This document shows, one piece after another, positions 28,453 through 39,019 of a stretch of DNA of 64,000 nt. A program made the translations under genes and the position numbers. Position 1 is the stretch's first letter, and each line of letters starts with the position of its first letter. Source of the DNA: Saitoella complicata NRRL Y-17804 (taxonomy: Eukaryota > Ascomycota > Saitoellomycetes > Saitoellales > Saitoellaceae); contig NW_017566994.1 of the NCBI RefSeq assembly GCF_001661265.1, positions 310,001 to 374,000 on the forward strand, in the 5' to 3' direction. The notes below the pieces were generated by a model. That model saw nothing but the letters and a program-made list of their open reading frames with translations, was not told where the DNA came from and made no database searches.

Positions 28453-29190
28453 GGTGAGAGGTGCGTGATGGTTAGCGTCAGACAGCGTGGTGGAGCTGCT
28501 TACGCCCGGGTTGCATAGGAATTCACCGACAAGAGGAAGAGATGGGTGGAATGAGGTTCGTGGTGCAACGATACCAGTGTTCGGCAATTCCTCCGCGTGT
28601 GTGGGTACTGACTGCGTGCGCAGGAACGAACGGCTGAGCGAAACAGTGCAATATCATCCATTTTATGACGACGCCAGCTGTAGTAAACGCATGGCAACTG
28701 AACGAGAACGACGCCTTTATACTTTTGTTTCCGACATTTGTGAGATGGAAAATACGAAAAAGCATGAAAAATTTGGGCGAGCTACTAACTGCTTCCCTGT
28801 CTGCTTTCTATTGCGTTTGATGGCTATAGTGTTGATGCTCATCGACTTTGCAACAATAAAACCACTGTGAGCCTCGATGCAAACACGATGTATCAGATGG
28901 CGATCGGTATGCAAAGTAATGGCAATTGCGAAGGAACTGTGTGGTTTACGTTACTTAACTAGCAAAGCTCTCTATTGCTATCGCAATACTACTTTTGCAC
29001 CTCGTACATCATGTTCCGTTCAAATGCTCTTGTTAAGAAGTAGGTAAATCAACCAAACATGCTTAGCAAAATGGGTAGCAAATCTATCAAATAGAAGAAA
29101 CGCCGAAGATGCCCATCACCTTTTGTCCCATGACCCGCACAACAAACTATCTATGCACCACATCAAACCCAACACACGATATCACTTTTA
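28453..29190. other. 738-bp spacer between convergent PAP1 and the histidine kinase
   Basis: It holds the two 3' flanks. Several short frames on both strands have no recognisable domain, and AT content rises around 28900-29160 as expected for 3' regions. Confidence 0.5.
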
Positions 29191-32100
29191 TTACGCAGCG
29201 CCAGTAGCTTCTTCCAGTAAACGCTGCTTCTTCTCCATTGCGAAGCGGATGACGTCCTTTACGTCCGTTTCCATCACGGGCTTCGTTAACACCCGATCTG
29301 CACCAGCCCCCACAAATTCTTCCTGGTCCTCCTTCAATGCATTACCTGTGACGCCACAAACTGGAATCACGTATCCCAACCTCCTCATCTGCCTCACGGC
29401 TTCGACACCAGACAAGATCGGCATCTGGTTATCCAGGAAAACCAGGTCGATCGCCGTTTCGGTATCACAGCGTTCCTGCAACGTCTTGATCGCGATGGAA
29501 CCATCTTCCGCCGCAGTAACGGTATGGCCCATACGACAGATGAGACGAGTCATGAGGCGGCGAGTAATCATGTCATCGTCAACGACCAGGATCTGCAACG
29601 TCCGCGTCGTGAGTGCCGGCTCAGATTCGGAACGTTCGTGAAGATGCGGGTGTTCTTGCAGAGTATTCGGCGCCGCGGGATCATAACTCTTGCTCGACAT
29701 CAATGGTGCAGGAGCCGTCATCGGTCGCGCCTCGTCCCTACTCTCCTTCTTCGGACTCGGACTCGGACTACGATTCCTAGCTGGACTCGAAGCCCTCGGC
29801 GGAGGCGGCGTGGGTCTCTCGAGAAGCATAGTCGGCGCCAAAGCAGCTCCTTCATCCTTCTTTAACAACGGACTCGTATCACTTTGTCCCGCACTCGAAC
29901 TCTGCTGTGTCAGTACGCTCGGTCTAGGCATCAACCCCGGTCGTAGAGCCCGAACACTCGACTCCCCTTCCTCATCGCTGATCTCGACGTTCAACTTGAT
30001 CACACCAGGACCAACTTCTCTGTCCGCACACGGGGTCAACTCGACTTCGTCCACATGCATGACCGTCGCACCTTTGTTGGATAAGTCACCCATGCTGATG
30101 TCGCTCTTGACCGTGCCATTGCTGTTGCCACGATCGCGTGGAGAGCTCTTGCGTTCGAGGGTCGCGGCGAGATTTTGCATCGTAGCCTCGCTAGCCCAAC
30201 CGGCCGCTGCACTTGGCCGCTTATGCCCATCCCCATTTCCAGCGTGGTGTTGAGCAGGTACCCAATCCGGCGGCAACCCATACGCCATCTCGACCCAGAA
30301 AGTACTCCCCTTCCCACGGACACTGCGCACACCCAACCTTCCACCACTCAACTCCACAATATTCCTCACGAGCGCCAATCCCAGTCCCGTCCCCTTTCCT
30401 CCCTGTCTTCGGCCTTCTTCCGTCTGCACATACGGCGAGAACAACCTATTATCCTTCATATCACTCTTCTTGATACCCACACCTGAATCAACAATCTCGA
30501 CACGGATGATGGCATGGTTATGAATCCGGAGAGGTTCGTCACCTGTGGCGGAATCGGTACTATGAAACCTCTCGAACTTGGGGGCAAGGACTAAGCCTCG
30601 AGTCCCAGCTGTATGCGCAGTCGGACATGGCACAACCGCCGGCACCATCTTCTCGCCAAGCTCCTTGATCTTACCATCCACATCCATCGGGCCGATAGCC
30701 TCCTCCTCCTCTGGCACGATTGGTCCCGCGTACAATAACCGCGTTACGATCTTGACCTCACCACCGACACCCGTGAACTTGACCGCATTCCCCGCCAAAT
30801 TCCCGATAACTTGTCGTAACCTCATCTCATCACCCATCAACTCCACCCCCAACGCATCAATCGCCGGATCACAATCCGACAATAACGTGATTTGACGATC
30901 TGCCGCGCTGACCCTAATCCCCACCAGAATCGTCCTAATCACGGAGTGGAACGAGAATGGTTTGGTGGATTGTAAGAGCTTGCCCTCCTCCATCCTGTTG
31001 AAATCAAGAACGTCATTGAGAACTTGTGCCATCATCCCCAAACTACTCTTCAACGCATCCGCAATCTCCTTCGTTCCTTCCCCAATCCTCTCCCGATCCA
31101 ACACCCCATCACCCTCGAGCGTCTGTACCGCCAACGTAGCAATATTCAACGGCACCCGTACCTCATGAAAGATATACGATACGAACCTCTTCTTCGAATC
31201 CGCTTCCTGCCTCTCACATGCCTGCGCCTCCCTCGTCGCCGCAATCTGTTCCTTCAGCCTTTCCTTCAACACGAACGATCGTCGAGACATTTTCTCGCGG
31301 GCGTAGGAGATGTACATCAAGAACCCGAAGAACGTAAACAAAAACACCACATGTCTCGCCCAACTCGAACGGCCACTCACGATGAACACGCCCAGTAAGA
31401 CGATAAAGGTCGTCCAAGCGACAATATGCGGTAATCTGGAGATCTTCATGGACCAAATCGCCAACGTGGGGACGGCGGAAGCGAAGAAGAATAGACCGGC
31501 GAAATCGCGTTGACCGCAGTTTCGGTGATCGGTGTAGAAGCCGCAATGGTACATGTCGCTCAACATCGCCAATGCCCAACTCCACGTCCCAACTACCGCC
31601 CAGAACTGCCAAATAACTTTATGTGATTGAGGCCAGTTGAACCATGCCATAACGGGGAGTGGGAGTATCGTGACACCAGTCCAGAAGACGTACGTCCACC
31701 ACATAAACACGTTAAATGGTTTCGGGGTAAGACCAACACTCAGCCCCCAAAACAACACGTAAAACATACACGTCGTCATCGTAATATTCTTCTGCGTCTC
31801 CCAACTCTCCGCCTGGAAGTTCCGTTCCTTCTCCGGATCGTTAAACCGCAAAAACAAAAACTTGTTGACCTTTCGAATGATGAAATACGTCAAACCTTTC
31901 AGTTGTTGCGCAGCAGTCATCCCGAAACTCTGCCGTCTTGGGAAACCGGACGAAGTACCCTGCGACCCACTCGTCCTCGAACCTCTACTCCTCGACGCGC
32001 CACCCCGTCTTGAAGACGGAGCAGCGTCATCCCCCTCCTCCTCATCATCCGGAAACACAGAACCCTCGTACGCGGCCTGCCGTAGTGCCGTAAACGTGTT

Positions 32101-32304
32101 ATCCACCACGATCTCTGAATACGACTCTGCGGAACTCGATGAGCGATTCGTGTGGTGTTCCTTGGGTTGTTGGAGTTGAATGTGTTCTGGGCCTTCGAGT
32201 TGGAGGTGGGGGATTTCGGGGTCTTGGGGGGAGGTGTGGGTTGGTAGTGCCGGTGATGCTCGCATGAAGGAAGCGAAGCGGCGGCGGAGGCCTATTGGAG
32301 CCAT
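29191..32304 (-). CDS. six-TM hybrid histidine kinase
   Basis: 1037 residues, single exon. A disordered N-terminal tail (1-130) leads to six hydrophobic helices between about 175 and 335, with little loop sequence outside the membrane. A coiled linker (RRSFVLKERLKEQIAATREA) leads to the HisKA domain with phospho-accepting His380 in FVSYIFHEVRVPLN. The ATPase domain shows the N box (RLRQVIGNLAGNAVKF), G1 (DSGVGI) and G2 (GKGTGLGLALV). A Pro/Ser-rich linker separates it from a receiver domain with Asp958 in VFLDNQMP and Lys1008. Signals should pass by His-Asp relay to an Ypd1-type protein and then to Ssk1/Skn7. The ligand and fungal HHK class are not resolved; no PAS, GAF or HAMP repeats are present. 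Confidence 0.92.
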   Translation of the reverse strand: MAPIGLRRRFASFMRASPALPTHTSPQDPEIPHLQLEGPEHIQLQQPKEHHTNRSSSSAESYSEIVVDNTFTALRQAAYEGSVFPDDEEEGDDAAPSSRRGGASRSRGSRTSGSQGTSSGFPRRQSFGMTAAQQLKGLTYFIIRKVNKFLFLRFNDPEKERNFQAESWETQKNITMTTCMFYVLFWGLSVGLTPKPFNVFMWWTYVFWTGVTILPLPVMAWFNWPQSHKVIWQFWAVVGTWSWALAMLSDMYHCGFYTDHRNCGQRDFAGLFFFASAVPTLAIWSMKISRLPHIVAWTTFIVLLGVFIVSGRSSWARHVVFLFTFFGFLMYISYAREKMSRRSFVLKERLKEQIAATREAQACERQEADSKKRFVSYIFHEVRVPLNIATLAVQTLEGDGVLDRERIGEGTKEIADALKSSLGMMAQVLNDVLDFNRMEEGKLLQSTKPFSFHSVIRTILVGIRVSAADRQITLLSDCDPAIDALGVELMGDEMRLRQVIGNLAGNAVKFTGVGGEVKIVTRLLYAGPIVPEEEEAIGPMDVDGKIKELGEKMVPAVVPCPTAHTAGTRGLVLAPKFERFHSTDSATGDEPLRIHNHAIIRVEIVDSGVGIKKSDMKDNRLFSPYVQTEEGRRQGGKGTGLGLALVRNIVELSGGRLGVRSVRGKGSTFWVEMAYGLPPDWVPAQHHAGNGDGHKRPSAAAGWASEATMQNLAATLERKSSPRDRGNSNGTVKSDISMGDLSNKGATVMHVDEVELTPCADREVGPGVIKLNVEISDEEGESSVRALRPGLMPRPSVLTQQSSSAGQSDTSPLLKKDEGAALAPTMLLERPTPPPPRASSPARNRSPSPSPKKESRDEARPMTAPAPLMSSKSYDPAAPNTLQEHPHLHERSESEPALTTRTLQILVVDDDMITRRLMTRLICRMGHTVTAAEDGSIAIKTLQERCDTETAIDLVFLDNQMPILSGVEAVRQMRRLGYVIPVCGVTGNALKEDQEEFVGAGADRVLTKPVMETDVKDVIRFAMEKKQRLLEEATGAA

Positions 32305-32982
32305 GGCTGCGGAAGTATTAATATGGATGGATGTTGTGGGGGTGTTGTTCGATCAGGAGTCTTTCTCTTCTCAAGCTCGAGCTCAACCAGCCTTCCTGAG
32401 AGAAGCTTATTGATCCCGGTAGATGTCGCTACAGCAATAGAGAATCCGATGACCAATGTTTCAACAAGCTCGTCGCATTCAGACTTTTCTCTCTGGTCGG
32501 TGGTGGTTGGGTTGTATCGGCGGATGCAAGCTTCAAGCTATCGCCGGCTGCGGTGTGGGCTATACGTGCCATCCACGCCGGCGCATACACGTTTCAATTC
32601 GGGGGAAAATTTGCCTCGGGAAGAATGGATGCTATTCATATCCGCATATCGGAAGGTGCTTACAAATGCTCTCCGACAGGGTTCACGGTGAAGAGCTCTA
32701 CAATATGAGAGGGTCGTAGGGAAGGCAGGATGGCTGCACCGTCGGAAAATCGACTTTTTCCAACACCTGATCGGGATCTGCGAACTCCGGTTTTTGCAGT
32801 CGCGTATCGTGAGATTGATTTTGTCATCAGAAGTAAGTAGTATGTTGACGAAAGAAGACCGTGTTAAGGGTTCCGTCACTTGTACTCTGGATGTATAGGC
32901 CAACCCACCATGCTATTGCTTTTGATAATTTCCGTGTGCCGCCCGCAGCACGTCCTTAGCTAATCGTAAATCTAACCCCCAT
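32305..32982. other. 678-bp spacer between the kinase and FTR1
   Basis: It holds the kinase promoter and the FTR1 3' flank. No gene or distinctive motif recognised. Confidence 0.45.
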
Positions 32983-34176
32983 CTACACCACCTCCCTAAT
33001 CTCATCCACCTCCCTCACCCTCTGGGTACTATTCCTCTTCTCCCCCTCACCAACCGTACTCCCACTCCCAACCCTCCTCACTGCGCCCACCCCCTTCTTC
33101 TCCACCCCCAGCCCCCTCCTCTGCTTCCCACACACAATCCTCCACAAACTCATCTCCTTCCCAACCTTCCCCCTCTGCTCCTTCCACCTCATCAGCGCGA
33201 TGGACCCCATCACAAGGATCCAATAACAACAATACGCCGCCACAGTCCCCTTCGTCGCCGTATTATTCCACCCCAATATCGCATTAAACACTTGCCACCC
33301 CCCATTCCCGGTCTCCGGTGAACAACAATTAACATGCCACACACTCTGTCTAATATCATACGTGCCAGGCCCATCCCCAAGTTCCGAGACGTCACCCCCA
33401 ACCAACAACCCCCACCGATAATTCTCGAAAAACCCTACTGCTCTCGAAAAGAGCCCAGCAGAGACGAGGTACAACACACACGTGCTCCCCACCAAGAAAT
33501 AATGCAGTTTAAACATGTTGCCACCACGGTAGAGGGCGTATCCGATGCAAAGCCCGGCTATGAGGCCACATGCTACGGCGAGGGGGAATGCGGAGGCTGG
33601 GTAAGATACCGCTACCCCGCCGACGAAAACCACAGCTTCGAGGCCTTCGCGGAGGACAGTGATGAAGGGCAGAATAAAGAGAGCGTACTTCCGCGACCAC
33701 CGGCCAAAGCGTTTCCCGAGGCGGTGTTTGGGGGTGTGACTGTGACCATTGGCATCGGTGATGTCGTGTCCCTCCAACGCACGGTCGAGTTTCACTTTCC
33801 ATTTGCCCTGCAATTTCGAAATCCTGAGCATGGCAAGTCCCATAACCGTAATCATCATCGACGCAATGAGCGCAAACACCCCCTCCCACAAATCTTCCGC
33901 AGAACCCCAGATATCGTGACCGAGGCCATACCAAACCCCGATGAATGCGCCGCCGATGCAGAGACAGAGCGCGAACCCGCATCCCGCTCCGGTCCAGATT
34001 TGGTTGCGTAGCTTTTTGTACATGAGGATGTCATGACCAGAGGAGGTGTGGTCGGGGTGGAGAGTTTGTGTGACGAAGGCGAGGAGGACGGAGACGATGA
34101 TTGCGGCCTCGATTGTTTCGCGGAGGACGATGAAGAAGATTGGGACGGAGAAGACGTCGGCGGCTGTTACTGGCAT
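32983..34176 (-). CDS. FTR1: high-affinity iron permease
   Basis: 397 residues, single exon. Two REXXE iron-binding motifs are visible: RETIE at residues 19-23 in the first helix and REGLE in a central helix (LPFITVLREGLEAVVFVGGV). About seven membrane helices are expected. A lumenal Cys-containing segment (HVNCCSPETGNGGWQVFNAIL) precedes the last helix, as in Ftr1 proteins. The polar cytosolic tail is rich in basic and Ser residues. Ftr1 takes Fe3+ straight from the oxidase Fet3 at the plasma membrane. Its divergent neighbour is FET3, sharing an 854-bp promoter with three GATA-type iron-response sites. Confidence 0.96.
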   Translation of the reverse strand: MPVTAADVFSVPIFFIVLRETIEAAIIVSVLLAFVTQTLHPDHTSSGHDILMYKKLRNQIWTGAGCGFALCLCIGGAFIGVWYGLGHDIWGSAEDLWEGVFALIASMMITVMGLAMLRISKLQGKWKVKLDRALEGHDITDANGHSHTPKHRLGKRFGRWSRKYALFILPFITVLREGLEAVVFVGGVAVSYPASAFPLAVACGLIAGLCIGYALYRGGNMFKLHYFLVGSTCVLYLVSAGLFSRAVGFFENYRWGLLVGGDVSELGDGPGTYDIRQSVWHVNCCSPETGNGGWQVFNAILGWNNTATKGTVAAYCCYWILVMGSIALMRWKEQRGKVGKEMSLWRIVCGKQRRGLGVEKKGVGAVRRVGSGSTVGEGEKRNSTQRVREVDEIREVV

Positions 34177-34203
34177 CTTTTCTCCAACGTTGTGTTCAGT
34201 GTG

Positions 34204-34212
34204 TTATCAGAT
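34204..34212 (-). promoter_or_regulatory. GATA-type iron-response site near FTR1
   Basis: ATCTGATAA on the minus strand, 28 bp upstream of the FTR1 start codon. Confidence 0.6.
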
Positions 34213-34927
34213 CCATGGGGGAGAGGGCGTCCTTTTATTCCGTCGAGCTTACGAGGATAATCAGATGGATGCCGAGGGAAAGATCAGACGAGGCTAGCGT
34301 AGCGTGGTGGTCCCGAGTCAGAGTGTGCTAAGTGAGGGTTAGATCTGGTATGCAAGGTCGTCGAGTGCGAGTGACATATAGCTAGCTACTTTGGTTCTGT
34401 CAATAGTACTCACGATACGGTAGCCGAGAACGTTAACGATCCCAGAACGATCTGGTCCTCCAACGTTCTAATCCGTTCGTATACGCGTCGGCCATTGCAG
34501 TTGCAATAATGAGCGTCATACAGTTCCAACTCGCGTTCGCGGGTTTCGGAGTCTCAAGCCAGCTGCAGCTTCCTCTCGAAATCAGATCATGCCAAGCTCA
34601 CGGTCCGTGACATCGATTGATAATTATAATCAATGGCCAATCCATGATTTTAAGCTTTCAAGATCATCTCCGCAACACGTATGTACACGGCATATCTTTC
34701 GCCTGCACGCTGCAATTGCGAGTTCTACCGGTACCGAGGCGGCGCGAGATCGTGATCGGCGCCACTCACCCCCGCGGCCACACGAAACAACAGGTGCGGG
34801 TCATTCTCCCAATGATCTAATCAGATCTCCATCCTTCCCACCCTAACCCTCCCTCGCCTCTCAACGCCCCCAAATACGCCATCGCTTCTATTCTCCCCTC
34901 GGCCCACCTCTCACCCAAAAATAATTT

Positions 34928-34936
34928 TTATCAGAT
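34928..34936 (-). promoter_or_regulatory. GATA-type iron-response site near FET3, distal
   Basis: ATCTGATAA on the minus strand, 94 bp upstream of the FET3 start codon and 41 bp from the next copy. Confidence 0.6.
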
Positions 34937-34977
34937 CGTGGACTAATCCCCGTGTGGTTTCTGGAGCGAGGCAGATG

Positions 34978-34986
34978 ATCAGATAA
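34978..34986 (+). promoter_or_regulatory. GATA-type iron-response site near FET3, proximal
   Basis: ATCAGATAA on the plus strand, 44 bp upstream of the FET3 start codon. Confidence 0.6.
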
Positions 34987-35030
34987 AGATTGATGTATCT
35001 GCTGCTTGACGAGAACACCATACCGACAAG

Positions 35031-36910
35031 ATGAAAGCAAGAACAGCTGGGTTGGTTGCGTTGGCTGCTGCTGCTGCTGCGATTGCGGAGAATGTTGTCG
35101 AGTTGGAGTGGAATATCACTTATACCACCGCGAACCCGGATGGGATGTTCGAGAGACAAGTCATCGGCGTCAATGGTGCATGGCCGTGAGTCTCTCCCTC
35201 TCCTCTTCTTTCTTTCCATTGCTCGTGCTGACTGTACATGTCTGAAGACCACCAGCAGTCAACCTAACCGAAGGCGACCGAGTCATCATCAAAACCAACA
35301 ACCACCTCACCGAAGGCACCTCCCTCCACGCCCACGGCATGTTCCAAAACACCACAACCTACATGGACGGCCCCGTCGGCGTAACCCAATGCGCAATCCC
35401 CCCCAACGGCTCCTTTACCTACAACTTCACCGTCGACCAAGTAGGCACATACTGGATCCACTCTCACGCAAAGGGTCAATACCCTGATGGATTGCGTAGT
35501 CCCTTTGTCATACATGCGAAGAATGAGACGCATGGGGCGAGTTATGACGAGGATGTTACGGTACCGTTGAGTGATTGGTACCATACCCGAATCATGGATT
35601 TGAATGAGCGGTTTATGTCACTAGCCAACCCCTCCGGCGCCGAACCCGTCCCAAAGTCAGCACTCATGTTCGATACACAAAACGCCACCCTCTCATTCGA
35701 GGCCGGCAAAACCTATCGGCTCCGCTTCGTCAACATGGCCGCATTCGCCGCATTCCACGTCTGGATCGAGGGACATACGATGCGCGTGATCGAAGTCGAT
35801 GGGGTGGATACGGAGGAGTACGAGACGGATGGGATTTCGCTGACTGCGGCTCAACGCGTCTCGGTACTCGTTACGGCGCGGAATGATACGAGTGGGGCGT
35901 TCCCTATCGTCGGTGCGATGGATACGGATATGTTCGATACCGTACCCGGGGATCTCAACCCCAACGTCACTTCCTACATCATCTACGACTCCGCTTCTTC
36001 GTTGGATCTTCCCACCCCAGCAACCGTCGACGCATTCCCCCCCTTCGACGATACACAACTCGTCCCTTCTGTTCCTATCCAACCATACAGCGGCGACCAC
36101 AACATCACCCTCGACGTCCTCTTCGACGTCCTCGGCGACGGCTCAAACTACGCCATGTTCAACACCCAAACCTACCTCACCCCCGATACACCCCCCCTCT
36201 TCACAGCCATGTCAACAGGCGTGAACGCAACTGACCCCGTGCTGTATGGCTCCGCGACGAATAGTTTTGTTGTACCGCATTTGGTTGGGGTGGAGATGGT
36301 TATTAATAATTATGATCCGGGGAAACATCCTTTTCACCTCCATGGGCATACTTTTCAAGTCCTCGGACGGTCGGTTGAGGATGCGGGACCCTACGACCCC
36401 TCCAACGTCACTTTCGACATTCCGGCGAACCCGATGAGGAGAGACGTGGTCCAGGTCCCGCCGAATGGGCATGTCCTACTTCGATTTTTTAGCGATAACC
36501 CCGGTGTCTGGTTATTCCACTGTCACATCGAATGGCATATTTTGTCAGGCCTAATCGCACAAATCATCGAAGCACCCCTCGTCATGCAAGAACGCGTCTC
36601 CATCCCCTCATTCATCTCGGACGAATGCGCAGCGCAATCAATCCCAACATCCGGAAACGCACTCGGCAACACCGGTGCGCTTCTATACGACTTCCACGGC
36701 TATAACGCCGGCCCAGGGTTTTTGCCGACGGGGTTTACGGCGAAGGGGTATGTTGGGATGGTTATGTCTGTACTATCTGCTTTCTTGGGGATGGGTGTGA
36801 TTTGTTGGTATGGGATTACGGAAGTGAAGGAGGCTGCGGAGGAGGCCAAGGAGAGGGAGGGGGAGGGGGAGGAGAAGGTTGGGGGGGTTGCTGTTGTTAG
36901 GGAGTTGTAA
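35031..36910 (+). CDS. FET3: multicopper ferroxidase
   Basis: Two exons, 35031-35185 and 35248-36910, with a 62-nt intron (branch GCTGAC); 605 residues. A signal peptide ([19 protein letters not shown]) and a C-terminal membrane helix ([19 protein letters not shown]) make it a type I plasma-membrane protein. Copper motifs are [19 protein letters not shown] and HCHIEWH. Residues corresponding to the iron-oxidising set of yeast Fet3 seem present (Glu in WIEGH, Asp in FDTVPGD, Tyr in QTYLTP), by alignment from memory. Several Asn-X-Ser/Thr sites suggest glycosylation. It oxidises Fe2+ to Fe3+ for the partner permease Ftr1. Positions inside the first two copper motifs differ from yeast (LHFHG, YWYHSHTDG), though the His ligands are intact. 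Confidence 0.95.
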
Positions 36911-37113
36911 GATGCTTGAGGACGGGGAGAGAAAGAAGGAGAAGGGGTGGTAGTGCAGATGGAAAGGGTGAAAATTGAGTAGCATGTTAATAAAATGCTG
37001 TGCTCCTCTTTGACTTCCTTGCTGGCGGTTTGGATTCCCCGCGCTCCATGCACCCCTTCCGAACCTTAACCCCGGATCAAATACGTACGACATCCTCGAC
37101 ATCGCCCATCAGA

Positions 37114-38217
37114 ATGTCGAATTCTCATTCTCATGACGGCAGCCACTCCCATACTCATGATCACGGCCACGACCTCGAAGAATCCCTCGGCCTCTCCCGC
37201 ACTCTAAACTCCTTCACCTCCTACCGCCCCTCCCTCCACTCCTCCCTAACCCACCGTCTCCGCCGCTACCACTCCCTCCCCCTCCCCCACCGCTCCCTCC
37301 TCTCCACCTACCCCTCCCAAATCAGACATGCTAGCACCTGTATCGACGAAAATGCCTCACTCCTCGAATCAATCGCGGAGGTGGGTGGGACGGGCGTGTT
37401 GGGTGATGTAAAGAATGGGGTCGAGGGGTGTGGGGAGGGGGACATGGAGAAGGTTAGGAGTGTTGTGAAGCAGTTTGCGAGGGACTGGAGTGTGGAGGGA
37501 AGGGGGGAGCGGGATGCGTGTTATCGGCCGATCGTGGAACTCCTTGAATCGTTGTTTCCGGATCGACATGAGCGGAATATTCGGGTACTGGTGCCTGGAG
37601 CTGGACTTGCACGGTTGGCTTGGGAGTTGGCTCGTGTAGGGTTCCACGCCCAAGCGAACGAGTTTTCGTATCATATGCTTCTTGGATCATTCTATATCCT
37701 CAATTGCGGGGTACCCGTTGGACACCACACCATCCACCCCTACGTCCACTCCTGGTCAAATCACCGCTCCCGGCAAAACCACTTCCGATCCGTCGCAATC
37801 CCAGATGTCGACGTCGCCGGCGAACTCCAACACGAACGCGCCGGAACCCTCGAATTCGCGAGTGGCGATTTCGTCCAGGTCTACTCCAAACCCACAGAAA
37901 CCTCCCAGTACGACGCGATAGCAACCTGCTTCTTCATCGACACCGCACAAAATATCGTGGATTACATCACCACCATCCACAACCTCCTCCTTCCCGGCGG
38001 GAAATGGGTTAACCTCGGACCTTTGTTGTGGCATTTCGAGAATAAGGAGGAAGGGGGGATAGAATTGACGGCGGATGAAGTTAGGGGGTTGGTTGAGGAG
38101 ATGGGATTTAGGGTTGAGGTGCAGGAGAAGAGGGTGAGGACGAGGTATGTGGGGGATGAGGAGGGGATGTTGGGGTATGTGTACGAGGCGGAGTTTTGGG
38201 TTGCGACGAAGTTGTGA
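37114..38217 (+). CDS. N2227-family methyltransferase (carnosine N-methyltransferase-like)
   Basis: 367 residues from the ATG at 37114 (ATCAGAATGTCG); an in-frame ATG at 37048 would add 22 residues. The N-terminus is His/Ser-rich (HSHDGSHSHTHDHGHD). The N2227 domain covers about 60-365: RALVPGAG-type SAM loop (IRVLVPGAGLARLAWELA), NEFSYHMLLGSFYILN, HPYVHSWSN, then the TCFFIDTAQNIVDYI and GGKWVNLGPLLWHF blocks that define the family. Animal members methylate carnosine; fungal members (yeast Yhr209/Ynl092-type) have similar folds and probably act on histidine-containing dipeptides or proteins. The exact substrate is not shown. No intron. Confidence 0.88.
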   Translation: MSNSHSHDGSHSHTHDHGHDLEESLGLSRTLNSFTSYRPSLHSSLTHRLRRYHSLPLPHRSLLSTYPSQIRHASTCIDENASLLESIAEVGGTGVLGDVKNGVEGCGEGDMEKVRSVVKQFARDWSVEGRGERDACYRPIVELLESLFPDRHERNIRVLVPGAGLARLAWELARVGFHAQANEFSYHMLLGSFYILNCGVPVGHHTIHPYVHSWSNHRSRQNHFRSVAIPDVDVAGELQHERAGTLEFASGDFVQVYSKPTETSQYDAIATCFFIDTAQNIVDYITTIHNLLLPGGKWVNLGPLLWHFENKEEGGIELTADEVRGLVEEMGFRVEVQEKRVRTRYVGDEEGMLGYVYEAEFWVATKL

Positions 38218-38499
38218 GGAGACCAAGACCATAGGATGCGAGTGTGTGAGTGCAGGGAGAGCCTGGAAAACGAGTTTTATTGGCATAGAGATGTAGTTGG
38301 TAGACACATGGTGCGACAGTGTGAGTCGTGACAGAAGAATTTTACAGGATACGACCTGAAGTGTCGTCTACATGATACCGACGAATTTAGACACCGCAGG
38401 GGTCATCGAGGTAGTTAGACTGTGACATATCTCATATTCAAAACTACTCCCTCTCAAACAGTCCACAACGTCGACGTCGACGTTTCCGACAGATCCCAA

Positions 38500-39019
38500 T
38501 CATTCCTGTATATGAGCAACGACCTCAATCTCCACCATCATCGGCGGCAAAGCCAATGCAGCGACCCCAACACAGGTCCAAATCGGTGCATGATTGGGCA
38601 TGTACTTCTTATTCAGCTCGACCATCTTGTAACTCCACATGTCAGTCATTCGAGCTTTCTCACGCCTCTTCTCCCCGTCTCCACGAGTAGCGATGTTCGT
38701 CACAGAAACAGAGCATGGAGCTTAATATTTTACGCACCTTATCAAAAGCCTCCTCATTCATCGGACAATGATAACTCCTCACACTCCAAACCCCCTCCCA
38801 CCCCCTCTCAACCCCAGCCGCCCTCAACGCAGTCTCGATATTCAGGTAAGCTTGCTCGAGATGTTCGCTCAAGTCGGAGGAAAACTCCAGTTTCTCGTTC
38901 CAGCCGCCTTGGCCGGAGAGGTGGATGTTTGGGCCGACGCGGACGGATTGGGAGAAGTTGTAGGCTTCGCGGAGGTGTTTTCCGGCGGCGGGATCGTTGA
39001 AGTAGGAGAGGTGGGACAT
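38500..39019 (-). CDS. RidA/YjgF-like protein
   Basis: Two exons on the minus strand, 38738-39019 and 38500-38625, separated by a 112-nt intron (GTGCGT...ACAAG); 135 residues. The RidA fold is shown by YNFSQSVRVGPNIHLSGQGGW, LEQAYLNIETALRAAGVERG, VWSVRSYHCPMNEEAFDKMV, NHAPIWTCVGVAAL and the ending MMVEIEVVAH. Such proteins form trimers. Many deaminate reactive enamine/imine intermediates of pyridoxal enzymes, but this subgroup lacks a clear Arg at the usual site (WTCVG follows PIW), so activity is uncertain. The start was placed at MSHLSYFND by similarity; an upstream in-frame ATG at 39130 would add 37 residues. The second acceptor choice (GTGGAG at 38637) would break the frame. Confidence 0.8.

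Larger units (their letters stand above)
34177..35030. promoter_or_regulatory. bidirectional FTR1-FET3 promoter with three ATCWGATAA sites
   Basis: Three perfect matches to ATCWGATAA, the binding site described for fungal iron-sensing GATA repressors (SreA/Sre/Urbs1/Fep1), occur here: 34204-34212 (minus), 34928-34936 (minus) and 34978-34986 (plus). The first is 28 bp from the FTR1 ATG, the last two 94 and 44 bp from the FET3 ATG. About one match is expected by chance in the full 64 kb. Likely logic: repression of both genes when iron is plentiful. Confidence 0.72.

Noticed and set aside
28487-28870. 127-codon plus-strand frame after PAP1
   Set aside because: No recognisable domain, mixed composition and location between two convergent 3' ends.
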